Assembly (NCBI RefSeq): GCF_029504695.1
Contig: NZ_JAQFIN010000016.1
Coordinates: forward strand, 1 to 64,000
Length of the DNA stretch: 64,000 bases
Direction: 5' to 3'
Origin: Parabacteroides sp. PF5-6
Lineage (GTDB): Bacteria > Bacteroidota > Bacteroidia > Bacteroidales > Tannerellaceae
Below are positions 17,622 to 26,070 of the stretch, in pieces. How positions within the stretch are numbered: the stretch's first letter is position 1; each line of letters starts with the position of its first letter. The notes under the pieces were generated by a model. It was not told the DNA's origin and did not search any database. It was given only the letters and a program-made list of their open reading frames with translations. Both the position numbers and the translations under genes were made by a program.

Positions 17622-17943
17622 AGACCAGCTGCTTTTGTTTTTCAATATATTGCCGGAAACGGCGGTTACGAATAGAGCTATCATTTACGATATCTACTTT
17701 ACGACCAAACAACAGTTGCATTTGTTCATGAAAAGCATCCGCATTCCGGATATAGTCAAAATGCTCAAAATCATAGATAATATCTTCATACTCGATCAAT
17801 AGATCGATATCGCTCGATTCGTTAAACGGATTACCATCAATACCACGGCCGGTAGCGGAGCCAAAGACATAGAGTCTTTTGACGTGATATTCCCGACAAA
17901 GCTCCGTGATACGTTCCAGATTATCTACAATGATCGGTTCCAT
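17611..17943 (-). CDS. MntA-like minimal nucleotidyltransferase (antitoxin)
   Basis: The 110-residue protein has the nucleotidyltransferase signature VFGSATG (Gly28-Ser29) and a DID metal pair at Asp45 and Asp47, followed by LLIEYED. A third acidic position may be VDIV near 86. The spacing is GS-x15-DxD; the common antitoxin form is GS-x10-DxD, so the loop is about five residues longer (GIDGNPFNES). In MntA/HepT pairs this enzyme adds AMP to the toxin. It is the first gene of the pair and has a consensus promoter at 17974-18004. Confidence 0.82.
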   Translation of the reverse strand: MEPIIVDNLERITELCREYHVKRLYVFGSATGRGIDGNPFNESSDIDLLIEYEDIIYDFEHFDYIRNADAFHEQMQLLFGRKVDIVNDSSIRNRRFRQYIEKQKQLVYAA

Positions 17944-17973
17944 ACTTCATTTTTGTTAGCCATACTCCTTTAG

Positions 17974-18004
17974 CAAAGATAAGGCTTTGGGATAGAAATA
18001 CAAA
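17974..18004 (-). promoter_or_regulatory. Promoter of the MntA/HepT pair
   Basis: The minus strand has TTTG (18004-18001), a 19-nt spacer and TATCTTTG (17981-17974). A start near 17967 gives a leader of about 24 nt. Confidence 0.75.
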
Positions 18005-18063
18005 TTATTACGGCAAAAAAGGAGCTCTTCTCCATTAAGCTTTCACAAGACACTCGTCTTTTG

Positions 18064-18174
18064 TCAATCTTTTTTTCTTCTATACTTTATCTTCAGATCA
18101 TTCAGGACGGCAGTTACCCAACTAACATCCAATATATTAAATTCTGAAAGATAAAACATCACCGCCTTTTTCAT
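18064..18174 (-). CDS. Possible 36-residue protein downstream of the HU-like gene
   Basis: An ATG at 18174 opens a 36-codon frame ending with TGA at 18064, 14 nt after the HU-like stop. The product starts MKKAVMFYLSEFNILDVSWV and ends in a basic KYRRKKD tail. Composition is protein-like, but there is no homology I recognise. The start lies in a 9-bp stem-loop (CTGAAAGAT with ATCTTTCAG, 18143-18180), so the segment could instead be the untranslated 3-prime end of the upstream gene. Confidence 0.3.
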   Translation of the reverse strand: MKKAVMFYLSEFNILDVSWVTAVLNDLKIKYRRKKD

Positions 18175-18188
18175 CTTTCAGCCTACCG

Positions 18189-18827
18189 TTAGGCCCGGGT
18201 ATAGAGGCGATTGTTTTTAGGTCCGGCCGCACGGAGAATACCTTCCGCAATGAAGGACTTCAAATCCTTGAGTGCCATATATTTACTACAACAATTAAAT
18301 TGCACGTAATCGGTAGAAGAAAGAAAACCATGCCGGTCGAGGTAAGACAGAAGCCGGGCACGACGCTCTTCCGGAGTGTACGACCGGACGGAAGACTTCG
18401 GGGCACGCACAAAATGCATACGCGCCGAAAGGCGACGGCGCATCTCCTTACACAAACGGAAGTTCACCCGCTTGAAACAAATCGATTGTGCATTGACCAT
18501 CCGGGCTTCACCCTCATCCTCTGCCTCAGACGATCCAGCCGACTCGTCGCCCTCCGACGGACGGCTGCCGATAGCGACACTAAAAAAGCCTATCCCGTCG
18601 AGCTCCACATTGTAACCATCGGCCAGGCTACGTTCCAAAAGCTCGGAGACAAGTTGCAACGAGGCCTTGACATCCGCCGCCGACAACGTAGAATACTCGT
18701 GCGCATAACGCTCCATCATATCATTGATACGCACCGTTTCTTTGACCACCAAGACCGGATAAAGACGTTCACTGTCCGGATTACTTTTCAATCCGGGACG
18801 TTTCACAAATTGATATTTCGCTTTCAT
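18189..18827 (-). CDS. HU-related histone-like DNA-binding protein
   Basis: A 212-residue member of the Bacteroidetes HU-related group. The N-terminal half (about 1-130) fits the HU/IHF fold, with YPVLVVKETVRINDMMERY, ASLQLVSELLERSLADGYNVELDGIGFFSV and FKRVNFRLCKEMRRRL. An acidic insert (GDESAGSSEAEDEGEAR) sits in the beta arm. The C-terminal part (about 150-212) looks like a second, winged-helix-type DNA-binding segment, with ERRARLLSYLDRHGFLSSTDY. It probably shapes nucleoid DNA or acts as a local regulator. Three 22-bp palindromic units lie 69 nt upstream and could be its own binding sites. Confidence 0.75.
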   Translation of the reverse strand: MKAKYQFVKRPGLKSNPDSERLYPVLVVKETVRINDMMERYAHEYSTLSAADVKASLQLVSELLERSLADGYNVELDGIGFFSVAIGSRPSEGDESAGSSEAEDEGEARMVNAQSICFKRVNFRLCKEMRRRLSARMHFVRAPKSSVRSYTPEERRARLLSYLDRHGFLSSTDYVQFNCCSKYMALKDLKSFIAEGILRAAGPKNNRLYTRA

Positions 18828-18895
18828 ATCTATTCTTTTTAGGCTTATTTTTCTTATATTTGGTATCCTTTTTTACGTTTGCCACCGTCGAACCG

Positions 18896-18960
18896 CTGTT
18901 TGACAGCTGTCAACCAACTGTTCCACAGCTGTCGAACAACTGTCCCACAGCTGTCAAACA
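18896..18960. repeat. Three 22-bp palindromic iterons upstream of the HU-like gene
   Basis: Units begin at 18896, 18918 and 18940, exactly 22 bp apart. Each has the core ACAGCTGT flanked by near-symmetric GTTTG/CAAAC or TGTTCC arms. The array lies 69-133 nt before the start codon of the HU-like gene, a position suited to autoregulation. The rest of 18961-19020 has no feature. Confidence 0.7.
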
Positions 18961-19020
18961 ATAGAAATCACCTATGAAGATAGTAAATATTAACGGAAAA
19001 ATCAAATAATCGAATACATT

Positions 19021-19064
19021 TTAAATAAAAAGGGTGTGTCAATCGCTTTGTTTTGACACACCCT
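19021..19064 (-). terminator. Terminator of the carboxyltransferase operon
   Basis: AGGGTGTGTCAA (19031-19042) pairs perfectly with TTGACACACCCT (19053-19064). On the minus strand an AT-rich TTTTATTTAA tract follows. It begins 35 nt past the biotin carrier stop. Confidence 0.75.
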
Positions 19065-19098
19065 CTTTGAGTTATAGGATATTACTCTGTGATCAGGC

Positions 19099-19431
19099 TT
19101 AGGCTTCTTCCGGCTGAATCTTAACCATTAGATGGTTCTTGCCGATCTTATCGCCGAGCATGACGTGGATGCCGACTACCTTGCCACTCACCGGAGCGAC
19201 GATGCGGTTGAACATCTTCATGGCTTCGTGGATCAATAAAAGATCGCCCTCTTTCACCGTGTCGCCTTCTTTGACTAACACTTGTATGATCGTGCCCGGC
19301 AGGTTTGAAAGCACTTCGCCCGCTACTGGACGCTGCCATACCGACCGGTCTACGAATTTCTTTGTCAACCGGGTCTTATACGTGCCGGCCATTACCCCAA
19401 AATCAACATAATCGTTTCTTTTCTTTTCCAT
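19099..19431 (-). CDS. Biotin carboxyl carrier subunit
   Basis: A 110-residue protein with a biotinyl/lipoyl domain at about 33-108. The biotin attachment motif is intact as EAMKM with Lys72. The domain reads RPVAGEVLSNLPGTIIQVLV up to LGDKIGKNHLMVKI. It carries CO2 between the biotin site and the carboxyltransferase encoded 23 nt upstream. The N-terminal 30 residues (MEKKRNDYVDFGVMAGTYKT) are a short basic lead without a proline-alanine linker. Confidence 0.9.
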   Translation of the reverse strand: MEKKRNDYVDFGVMAGTYKTRLTKKFVDRSVWQRPVAGEVLSNLPGTIIQVLVKEGDTVKEGDLLLIHEAMKMFNRIVAPVSGKVVGIHVMLGDKIGKNHLMVKIQPEEA

Positions 19432-19454
19432 ACAGAACTTCGTTTAATTCAGCA

Positions 19455-20999
19455 TTAGAACGGAGGCAAACCGTGTTTCTTCGCCGGCCGGAATTCATCC
19501 TTCAACACAGAAAGTTTCAATGCATGTAATAAGTTTGAACGGGTTTCTTTCGGTTCGATCACCGTGTCGATAAAGCCTTTCGATGCCGCGACGTACGGAT
19601 TGGCAAATTTTTCGATATACTCGCGCACCTTCTCCTGACGCATGGCTTCTTTATTTTCCGCATCCATAATCTCTTTGCGGAAGATAATATTGGCAGCCCC
19701 TTCCGGTCCCATCACCGCAATCTCGGCTCCCGGCCAAGCAAACATAAAGTCGGCTCCCAGGTGGCGCGAGTTCATCGCGATATAACCACCGCCGTACGCC
19801 TTACGCAGGATGACCGTGATCTTCGGCACAGTCGCTTCCGAATAGGCATACAACACTTTCGCCCCGTGACGGATCACCCCGGCATGCTCCTGGTCGACAC
19901 CCGGCAGATAACCCGGCATATCTTCCAGCGTCACAATCGGAATATTGAAGGAGTCGCAGTAACGGATAAAGCGTGCGGCCTTGTCGGCACTGTCGCAATC
20001 CAATACTCCGGCCAGGACCATGGGTTGGTTGGCCACGAAACCGACCGTCTCCCCATCCATACGTCCGAAGCCGATCACGATATTGGCCGCCCAGAGTTCC
20101 TGTACTTCCAGGAAGTCGGAATCGTCGACCAGGCACTTGATGATATCGCGCACATCGTACGGCTGCTTCGGATCGGCCGGCACAATCTCGTCGATATTCT
20201 TCATCTTCGGCGCGACCGCCTTGACTGCTTTCGGTTTTTCCTGGTTGTTCCAGGAGATAAACTTCAACAGGCGTTTCACCTGCTCGAAGCATTCTTTTTC
20301 ATTCAAAGCATAGAAATGGGCATTTCCTGTAACTTCCGCATGCACCCGGGCACCACCAAGCTCTTCCATCGAGATATCTTCGCCCAATACGGTCTTGATC
20401 ACATTCGGACCGGTGATAAACATATTGGAGATCTTCTCGACCACGAAAACAAAGTCGGTCAGCGCCGGTGAGTAAACCGCACCGCCGGCACAAGGTCCCA
20501 GGATAAGGGATAACTGCGGAATCACGCCCGAAGCCAATGTATTCCGATAGAATATCTCTCCGTACCCGGCCAACGCGCTGACGCCTTCCTGGATACGAGC
20601 ACCTCCGGAGTCATTGATTCCGATGACCGGACATTTCATCTTCAACGCTAAATCCATCACTTTGGTGATCTTTCGCGCATGCTGAAGGCCTAATGATCCG
20701 CCGGCGACGGTAAAATCCTGCGCATAGATGCACACAGGAGCACCGCCCACGGTACCGGTGCCGGTAACCACACCATCCGCCGGAAATTCTTTCTTATCCA
20801 TCCCAAAGTCACGACCGTCATGCTTCATGAACATATCATATTCCTGGAATGAATTCTTATCCAAAATGGAATGGATCCGATCACGGGCCGTCAACTTGCC
20901 CATGGCTACCTGTTTCTCAATGGCGGCTTCGCCCCCACCCTTCTCTATCACAGCTTTTTTCTCGCGTAACGTGAGAATGTCTTTTGATAAATCTGCCAT
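19455..20999 (-). CDS. Acyl-CoA carboxyltransferase (PccB/MmdA type)
   Basis: A 514-residue carboxyltransferase of the propionyl-CoA carboxylase beta / methylmalonyl-CoA decarboxylase alpha family, at full family length. Both crotonase-like halves are present. Signature stretches are SGGARIQEGVSALAGYGEIF, GPCAGGAVYSPALTDF, DMPGYLPGVDQEHAGVIRHG and YGGGYIAMNSRHLGADF. It moves carboxyl between methylmalonyl-CoA or propionyl-CoA and biotin. The partner biotin carrier follows, but no biotin carboxylase or membrane decarboxylase subunit is nearby, so direction of reaction cannot be decided. In Bacteroidales this step belongs to the succinate-propionate route. It lies 15 nt after def. Confidence 0.9.
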   Translation of the reverse strand: MADLSKDILTLREKKAVIEKGGGEAAIEKQVAMGKLTARDRIHSILDKNSFQEYDMFMKHDGRDFGMDKKEFPADGVVTGTGTVGGAPVCIYAQDFTVAGGSLGLQHARKITKVMDLALKMKCPVIGINDSGGARIQEGVSALAGYGEIFYRNTLASGVIPQLSLILGPCAGGAVYSPALTDFVFVVEKISNMFITGPNVIKTVLGEDISMEELGGARVHAEVTGNAHFYALNEKECFEQVKRLLKFISWNNQEKPKAVKAVAPKMKNIDEIVPADPKQPYDVRDIIKCLVDDSDFLEVQELWAANIVIGFGRMDGETVGFVANQPMVLAGVLDCDSADKAARFIRYCDSFNIPIVTLEDMPGYLPGVDQEHAGVIRHGAKVLYAYSEATVPKITVILRKAYGGGYIAMNSRHLGADFMFAWPGAEIAVMGPEGAANIIFRKEIMDAENKEAMRQEKVREYIEKFANPYVAASKGFIDTVIEPKETRSNLLHALKLSVLKDEFRPAKKHGLPPF

Positions 21000-21014
21000 A
21001 CTAATCGTTTAATG

Positions 21015-21572
21015 TTACTTCCCAACAGCCTTCGTCCGATACGAACAACGGGCTGTTCCTTTTATTATATCATTTAGTTTTCCTTTACTTAACTGCTTCC
21101 GGATGCCGGAAACGTTATCGATGAACACATGTCCTTCCAGGTGTTCATACTCATGCTGTACCACACGCGCGGCAAAACCGTGGATCTCTTCGTCGTGTGC
21201 GACGAAATCGGCATCGTAATACCTGACCTTGATCGAAGCGGCACGGGAGATCTTCTCATGCAAGCCCGGAAAACTAAGACATCCCTCTTCGATGGATACC
21301 AGTTCTTCGCTTCGCCAGTAGATATCGGGATTGATCATCGTCCGCTTAAAGCCTTTACACTCCGGGCAATCGTCGCCAACGACATCGGCATCGATCACAA
21401 ACAGACGCAACGACAGCCCGACCTGAGGTGCAGCCAGCCCGACTCCGTCCGCATTATACATCGTATCATACATATTGTCTACCAGCTTTTTTAACTCCGG
21501 ATAATCCTGAGGTACGTTCTCTGTCTCTTTCCTCAAAACCGGTTGACCGTATAAGAATATGGGTAATATCAT
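21015..21572 (-). CDS. def: Peptide deformylase
   Basis: A 185-residue metallohydrolase with all three family motifs: GVGLAAPQVG, EGCLSFPG (metal Cys) and QHEYEHLEGH (HExxH). It removes the formyl group from nascent proteins. A GDDCPECKG insert, also seen in other Bacteroidales versions, sits between motifs 1 and 2. The gene lies 19 nt after ruvX and 15 nt before the carboxyltransferase gene. Confidence 0.96.
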   Translation of the reverse strand: MILPIFLYGQPVLRKETENVPQDYPELKKLVDNMYDTMYNADGVGLAAPQVGLSLRLFVIDADVVGDDCPECKGFKRTMINPDIYWRSEELVSIEEGCLSFPGLHEKISRAASIKVRYYDADFVAHDEEIHGFAARVVQHEYEHLEGHVFIDNVSGIRKQLSKGKLNDIIKGTARCSYRTKAVGK

Positions 21573-21591
21573 AAATAAATCTTTTGGTATA

Positions 21592-22005
21592 TCATTTCAC
21601 ACTTTCCATATATGCCTGAAGGATGATGACGGCGCTGATCTCGTCCACCAAGGCTTTATCTTGTCTTTTCTTCTTTCTCAAACCACCATCGATCATCGCC
21701 TGATGAGCCATAACGGAAGTAAACCGCTCATCATAGTAGGCCACCGGAATATCCGGCAATGCCCGTTTCAAATGCTTCACAAACACTTCGATATACTTCA
21801 TATTCTCCGAAGGTTGGTTATTCATCTGTTTGGGTAGTCCAACCACGAAAAGATCAATGGATTCGCGGGATACATAGTCTTTCAGATAAGCCACAAGCTC
21901 ATGGCTGGCAACCGTAGTCAATCCGTTCGCTATCAGTTGAAGCGGATCAGTCACAGCCAAACCCGTGCGCTTCCGTCCATAATCTATAGCTAAAATCCTT
22001 CCCAT
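21592..22005 (-). CDS. ruvX: Putative pre-16S rRNA nuclease / Holliday junction resolvase YqgF
   Basis: From the ATG at 22005 the product is 137 residues of the YqgF/RuvX RNase H-like family: MGRILAIDYGRKRTGLAVTD, then VVGLPKQMNNQPSENM and YDERFTSVMAHQAM. It probably matures the 5-prime end of 16S rRNA. A TATATTTG -7 element at 22019-22012 on the minus strand is so close that transcripts would start at or next to the ATG. An upstream in-frame TTG would lie within that box, which favours the ATG. Confidence 0.9.
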   Translation of the reverse strand: MGRILAIDYGRKRTGLAVTDPLQLIANGLTTVASHELVAYLKDYVSRESIDLFVVGLPKQMNNQPSENMKYIEVFVKHLKRALPDIPVAYYDERFTSVMAHQAMIDGGLRKKKRQDKALVDEISAVIILQAYMESVK

Positions 22006-22072
22006 CGGGTGCAAATATAAAACAAAAAAAGAGATTGGTTACACAATTTTACATAAAGTGTGCAACTAAGGT

Positions 22073-23470
22073 TTAATACGCATTCCGTTCCCCCCGGAAC
22101 ATATTCCACACGGTGACGACTATAATTTTAAGATCCAGGAAGAAAGACCAGTTTTCAATATACCAGACATCCCGTTTCACGCGGCCTTCCATTTGTTCCA
22201 GCGTTTTGGTCTCTCCGCGGTAACCGGTTACTTGTGCCCAACCCGTCACACCGGGTTTCACCAGATGACGAACCATATACTTATCGATAATCGCGGAATA
22301 CTGTTCGGTATGCTTCAGCATGTGCGGGCGCGGCCCGACAACCGACATATCCCCCGCCAGCACATTCATAAATTGCGGAAATTCATCCAGATTCGTCCGA
22401 CGCAGGAAGTCGCCTACCTTTGTTTTCCGAACATCATCTTTCTGCGCCTGCAGCACATCCGCCTGTTGGTTGACACGCATGGTCCGGAACTTATAACAAT
22501 TGAACTCCCCCCCGTAGATCCCGGTCCTTTTCTGTTTAAACAAAACAGGCCCCGGCGAGCTGATCTTGATCAGGATGCCGACAATCACATACATCACCGG
22601 ATAGATCGTCAAGAGAACAGCCAATGAAAAAACAATATCAAAAGTACGCTTCAATGCCCGGTTATACGCTGCCTGCAGAGGCTCTCGGCGAACCGTCAAT
22701 AAAGGAACGGAATCCATGATCTGCATGATCATACTCTTTTTTACGATCCGGTAGAACTCAGGAACAATATAAAAACGGATCATGTGCTTCTCCGAGAAAT
22801 TCAACAGCCGCAGCATCTTCTGATCCTGCGTTCCCGGCAGGGTGCAATAGATTTCATCTACATCATGATCCAAAACAAACTGCTCCACTTCGTAGGTCAT
22901 ACCCAGGTAATTAGGCAAAACATCCTTCAACGCCAGATTATCATCAAAAAAGCCCATCACGTTAAAGCCGTAAGCCAATTCATCTTTCATCACCCGGTAG
23001 AGCTCCATCCCATTCTTCCCGGCGCCCACGATAATCACCCGCTTAAAGTTATACCCCTTTTTTCGGTACACCTTCAGCGTGATGCGCACAATGATCCGCC
23101 ACAAAGAAAAAACAACAACCAAAGAGAGGTAATATAAAAGCAGGAATGTGGCCAGCTGATCGCCGATATTCAGGAAGATCAGACAGGTAGCAAAAAGAAT
23201 AACCAGGAAAGTAACCATCAACAACGCCCGTTGCACGATCTTCTCCAAAAAGACCACGGACTTATGCAGCTGGATGGGAACAAAATAGACAGAAAAGAAA
23301 TAACAAAAATTCAACAACAGGATCACCTCCCGCAGACTCGACGCAATCGCTTGCGTGTAATAATCTCCCAAGAGATAAAACACCACAAAAAAGAGAGCAT
23401 TCACCACCAGTAAATCCCCTATTCCGACAAACCATTGTATGAGGTAACCACGTTTTTTGTTTGATTCCAT
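22073..23470 (-). CDS. Polyprenyl-phosphate sugar-1-phosphate transferase (WcaJ/WbaP type)
   Basis: From the ATG at 23470 (MESNKKRGYLIQWF) the product has 465 residues; an upstream GTG would add 21 that look unlike a true N-terminus. It has four or five N-terminal membrane helices (to about 130). A nucleotide-binding-like domain with VIIVGAGKNGMELYRVM follows, then the bacterial sugar transferase domain from about 285: KRTFDIVFSLAVLL, SPGPVLFKQKRTG, YKFRTM, RTNLDEFPQF, MSVVGPRPH and VKPGVTGWAQVTG. It starts surface polysaccharide repeat units by loading a hexose-1-phosphate on undecaprenyl phosphate. The sugar is not predictable. Confidence 0.9.
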   Translation of the reverse strand: MESNKKRGYLIQWFVGIGDLLVVNALFFVVFYLLGDYYTQAIASSLREVILLLNFCYFFSVYFVPIQLHKSVVFLEKIVQRALLMVTFLVILFATCLIFLNIGDQLATFLLLYYLSLVVVFSLWRIIVRITLKVYRKKGYNFKRVIIVGAGKNGMELYRVMKDELAYGFNVMGFFDDNLALKDVLPNYLGMTYEVEQFVLDHDVDEIYCTLPGTQDQKMLRLLNFSEKHMIRFYIVPEFYRIVKKSMIMQIMDSVPLLTVRREPLQAAYNRALKRTFDIVFSLAVLLTIYPVMYVIVGILIKISSPGPVLFKQKRTGIYGGEFNCYKFRTMRVNQQADVLQAQKDDVRKTKVGDFLRRTNLDEFPQFMNVLAGDMSVVGPRPHMLKHTEQYSAIIDKYMVRHLVKPGVTGWAQVTGYRGETKTLEQMEGRVKRDVWYIENWSFFLDLKIIVVTVWNMFRGERNAY

Positions 23471-23521
23471 GCAGGAAGTTGCTAAAAACGTACAAAAGTA
23501 TATATAATAGTTGAGAATACG

Positions 23522-23551
23522 AAAAAAGGCCACGCCAAAGCGCAGCCTTTT
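23522..23551 (-). terminator. Terminator of the OmpA gene
   Basis: On the minus strand AAAAGGCTGCGC pairs with GCGTGGCCTTTT (12 bp including two G-T wobbles) and runs into T6. It lies 25 nt past the OmpA stop. Confidence 0.7.
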
Positions 23552-23575
23552 ATCTATTTCAATCGACTACAAGAA

Positions 23576-24718
23576 TTAGTCGTTTGCTCTCATGATAACC
23601 ACACGGTTCCAGTTGTTTTCGCTATACGGTTGTTCGTCTGAACCTCTCCACTCGATAGAAATCTGGTTAGAAGAGATACCGTATTTTTCAACCAGTTGTT
23701 TCGCAACCGCTCTGGCGCGTTTTTCTGACAACTGCATATTGTAACCTGAAGAACCTGTTTTCTTGTCGGCATAACCAATCACCTTGATCGGTGTGTTGTT
23801 CGACTTCATGAACTCAGAAGTGTTGTAGATATTGATTTCCTGGTTCTTGTCGATCACTGAGCTGTTCAGGCGGAAGTAAACCACATTGTCAATCTTGTTA
23901 TCGTTAATCACTTGAGTTACAGGATCCGGACAGTCAGGACAAGAAACCGGACGTTTGCTCAATTCGTCGTTAGCCGCACGTAAAGAGTTGATCTGGCTGT
24001 TCAGGTCGTTCAATAAAGCGTAATCCATCGGTTCGATCACTTCGAAATCCGTCTTACCCAGTTTGAAAGTCAAACCTACTGTAGCCTGCAGGATGGCATC
24101 GGTCAATTTCTTATACTGTACGCGGTTGAATGTTTCGTTCAACAGAGAAGCCTGCGCTTCAATATTCAGGTCAACACGTTTGCTCAAGCGGAAAGCCGTC
24201 AAGATACCGGTATTGATAGAAGGAGATTCTGATCTGGAAACACCGTCATCTTCGAAACGTTGTGCATATCCCAAACCGACCCAAGGAATCAAACGGAATA
24301 CTTTCTTTTCGTTATACGGAGCCCAAAGATTGGTTACGTCCCACAACACATCGGCATGCGCAGCAAAATACGAACTGCTCAACTCAAAGTTAGGATCTTC
24401 GTTCGTACCGAAGCTCTTGATCGGACCGCCATTCACCTGTACACGGAAACCGATTGTCGGGCTATACCATTTACCTACAGAGAAAGAAGGAGCGATATTG
24501 ATGCGATCGCCGAAACTTGCTTCGCCATTATGGTCACCAAACAAAACACTACCACCACCTGCGATAGAAATAAACCAATTATCACCGGCTTTATTCTTTT
24601 TGAAATTTGTTTTATAGCCAGCTTCATTACTGTAACCTACCTGCGGTTTATATTCCTGTGCAGCCACAGAGAAAATAAAACCTGACAACAACGCTAAAAG
24701 TAACACTTTAGTCTTCAT
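23576..24718 (-). CDS. OmpA-family outer membrane protein
   Basis: From the ATG at 24718 (MKTKVLLLALLSGFIFSVAAQ, signal peptide) the product has 380 residues. Residues about 40-215 form an outer-membrane beta-barrel with repeating aromatic strands. A linker with the SCPDCPDP cysteine pair follows. The C-terminal OmpA peptidoglycan-binding domain runs from about 265, with VVYFRLNSSVIDKNQEI, VIGYADKKTGSSGYNMQLSE and KRARAVAKQLVEKYGI. It tethers outer membrane to cell wall and is probably abundant: a strong consensus promoter lies at 24792-24821 and a terminator follows. Confidence 0.92.
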   Translation of the reverse strand: MKTKVLLLALLSGFIFSVAAQEYKPQVGYSNEAGYKTNFKKNKAGDNWFISIAGGGSVLFGDHNGEASFGDRINIAPSFSVGKWYSPTIGFRVQVNGGPIKSFGTNEDPNFELSSSYFAAHADVLWDVTNLWAPYNEKKVFRLIPWVGLGYAQRFEDDGVSRSESPSINTGILTAFRLSKRVDLNIEAQASLLNETFNRVQYKKLTDAILQATVGLTFKLGKTDFEVIEPMDYALLNDLNSQINSLRAANDELSKRPVSCPDCPDPVTQVINDNKIDNVVYFRLNSSVIDKNQEINIYNTSEFMKSNNTPIKVIGYADKKTGSSGYNMQLSEKRARAVAKQLVEKYGISSNQISIEWRGSDEQPYSENNWNRVVIMRAND

Positions 24719-24791
24719 ATTAATCAACTTTTTTAATTAAACAATCAATTCCTTTATTTCACAATTAAATATCCACACACCAAATGCGAAG

Positions 24792-24821
24792 CAAATTTAA
24801 CGCTTTTTGAGATTATAACAA
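24792..24821 (-). promoter_or_regulatory. Promoter of the OmpA gene
   Basis: The minus strand has TTG (24821-24819), a 19-nt spacer and TAAATTTG (24799-24792). A start near 24785 leaves a leader of about 65 nt. Confidence 0.75.
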
Positions 24822-24846
24822 GCCGTAAACCGATTTTGTTGAAGTT

Positions 24847-25998
24847 TTATTCGAAATAGTTTAATATTTCATAACCTCCATCCCTCAAATACGACTCTTT
24901 TTTCATGATTTTGACATCATTTCGCAGCATATCAATGACTAAAGCGTCTAAAGTATAGAGAGGCTCCCAACCCAACCGGGTACGTGCCTTGGTCGCATCC
25001 CCGATAAGCAAATCAACTTCTGTCGGGCGAAAATATTGTGGGTCTACCCCAACGATCTCTTCACCGATCCGCTTCTTTATATTTTCCAGATACGCTTCGC
25101 CGACAAATGCGCTAAATTGCTTATCGTCAACAGCATCTAAAAGACCAACTTCATTCATTCCTTCCCCACGAAATTCCACATGAATGCCGACTTTTTCAAA
25201 AGCGATGCGCATAAAATCCCGGATTGTGGTCGTAATTCCTGTCGCAATGACATAGTCCGAAGGTTCATCCTGCTGCAAAATCAAATACATCGCTTTAATA
25301 TAATCCTTCGCATGCCCCCAGTCGCGCTGGGAAGAGAGATTACCCAAATAGGTTTTCTTTTGCATACCCAAAGCAATCCTTGCTGCCGCCCGCGTGATCT
25401 TGCGGGTAACAAAAGTCTCGCCCCGCAAGGGGGATTCATGATTGAATAGTATCCCGTTCGAAGCATGCATTCCATAAGCTTCCCGATAATTGACCGTAAT
25501 CCAGTAAGCATATAATTTAGCTACGCCATAAGGGCTTCGGGGATAAAACGGAGTCGTTTCCGTTTGGGGCACCTCCTGCACCAAACCATACAATTCGGAC
25601 GTGGAAGCCTGATAGATACGCGTTTTATCGGTCAGATTCAACAGACGCACCGCTTCCAACAGGCGTAAAGTGCCCAAACCATCCGTATTGGCGGTATATT
25701 CGGGCGTATCGAAACTAACCTTCACATGGCTCATCGCCCCCAGGTTATAGATCTCATCCGGGACAACCTCGCCGATGATCCGGGTCAGGTTCAGACTGTC
25801 CGTCAGATCGCCGTAATGTAAAATCAGATTCCGGTTTTCCACATGAGGATCCTGATACAGATGATCGATCCGGTCGGTATTAAACATAGACGAACGCCGT
25901 TTAATACCATGTACTATATACCCCTTTTTGATCAGATACTCCGTCAAATAGGCTCCATCCTGTCCGGTAATCCCGGTAATCAAAGCTACTTTACTCAT
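24847..25998 (-). CDS. gmd: GDP-mannose 4,6-dehydratase
   Basis: A 383-residue short-chain dehydrogenase. The NADP-binding motif is [18 protein letters not shown]; the substrate and catalytic motifs are [20 protein letters not shown] and [20 protein letters not shown], with [12 protein letters not shown]. It converts GDP-mannose to GDP-4-keto-6-deoxymannose, the first step to GDP-L-fucose. It is the last gene of rmlA-fcl-gmd, 72 nt after fcl. Confidence 0.96.
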   Translation of the reverse strand: MSKVALITGITGQDGAYLTEYLIKKGYIVHGIKRRSSMFNTDRIDHLYQDPHVENRNLILHYGDLTDSLNLTRIIGEVVPDEIYNLGAMSHVKVSFDTPEYTANTDGLGTLRLLEAVRLLNLTDKTRIYQASTSELYGLVQEVPQTETTPFYPRSPYGVAKLYAYWITVNYREAYGMHASNGILFNHESPLRGETFVTRKITRAAARIALGMQKKTYLGNLSSQRDWGHAKDYIKAMYLILQQDEPSDYVIATGITTTIRDFMRIAFEKVGIHVEFRGEGMNEVGLLDAVDDKQFSAFVGEAYLENIKKRIGEEIVGVDPQYFRPTEVDLLIGDATKARTRLGWEPLYTLDALVIDMLRNDVKIMKKESYLRDGGYEILNYFE

Positions 25999-26070
25999 CG
26001 CTTATATCGTTATTTTTTCTGCAATAATCATACCAAAAACGTTTTACGGGAGACGTCAAACGAATACATT

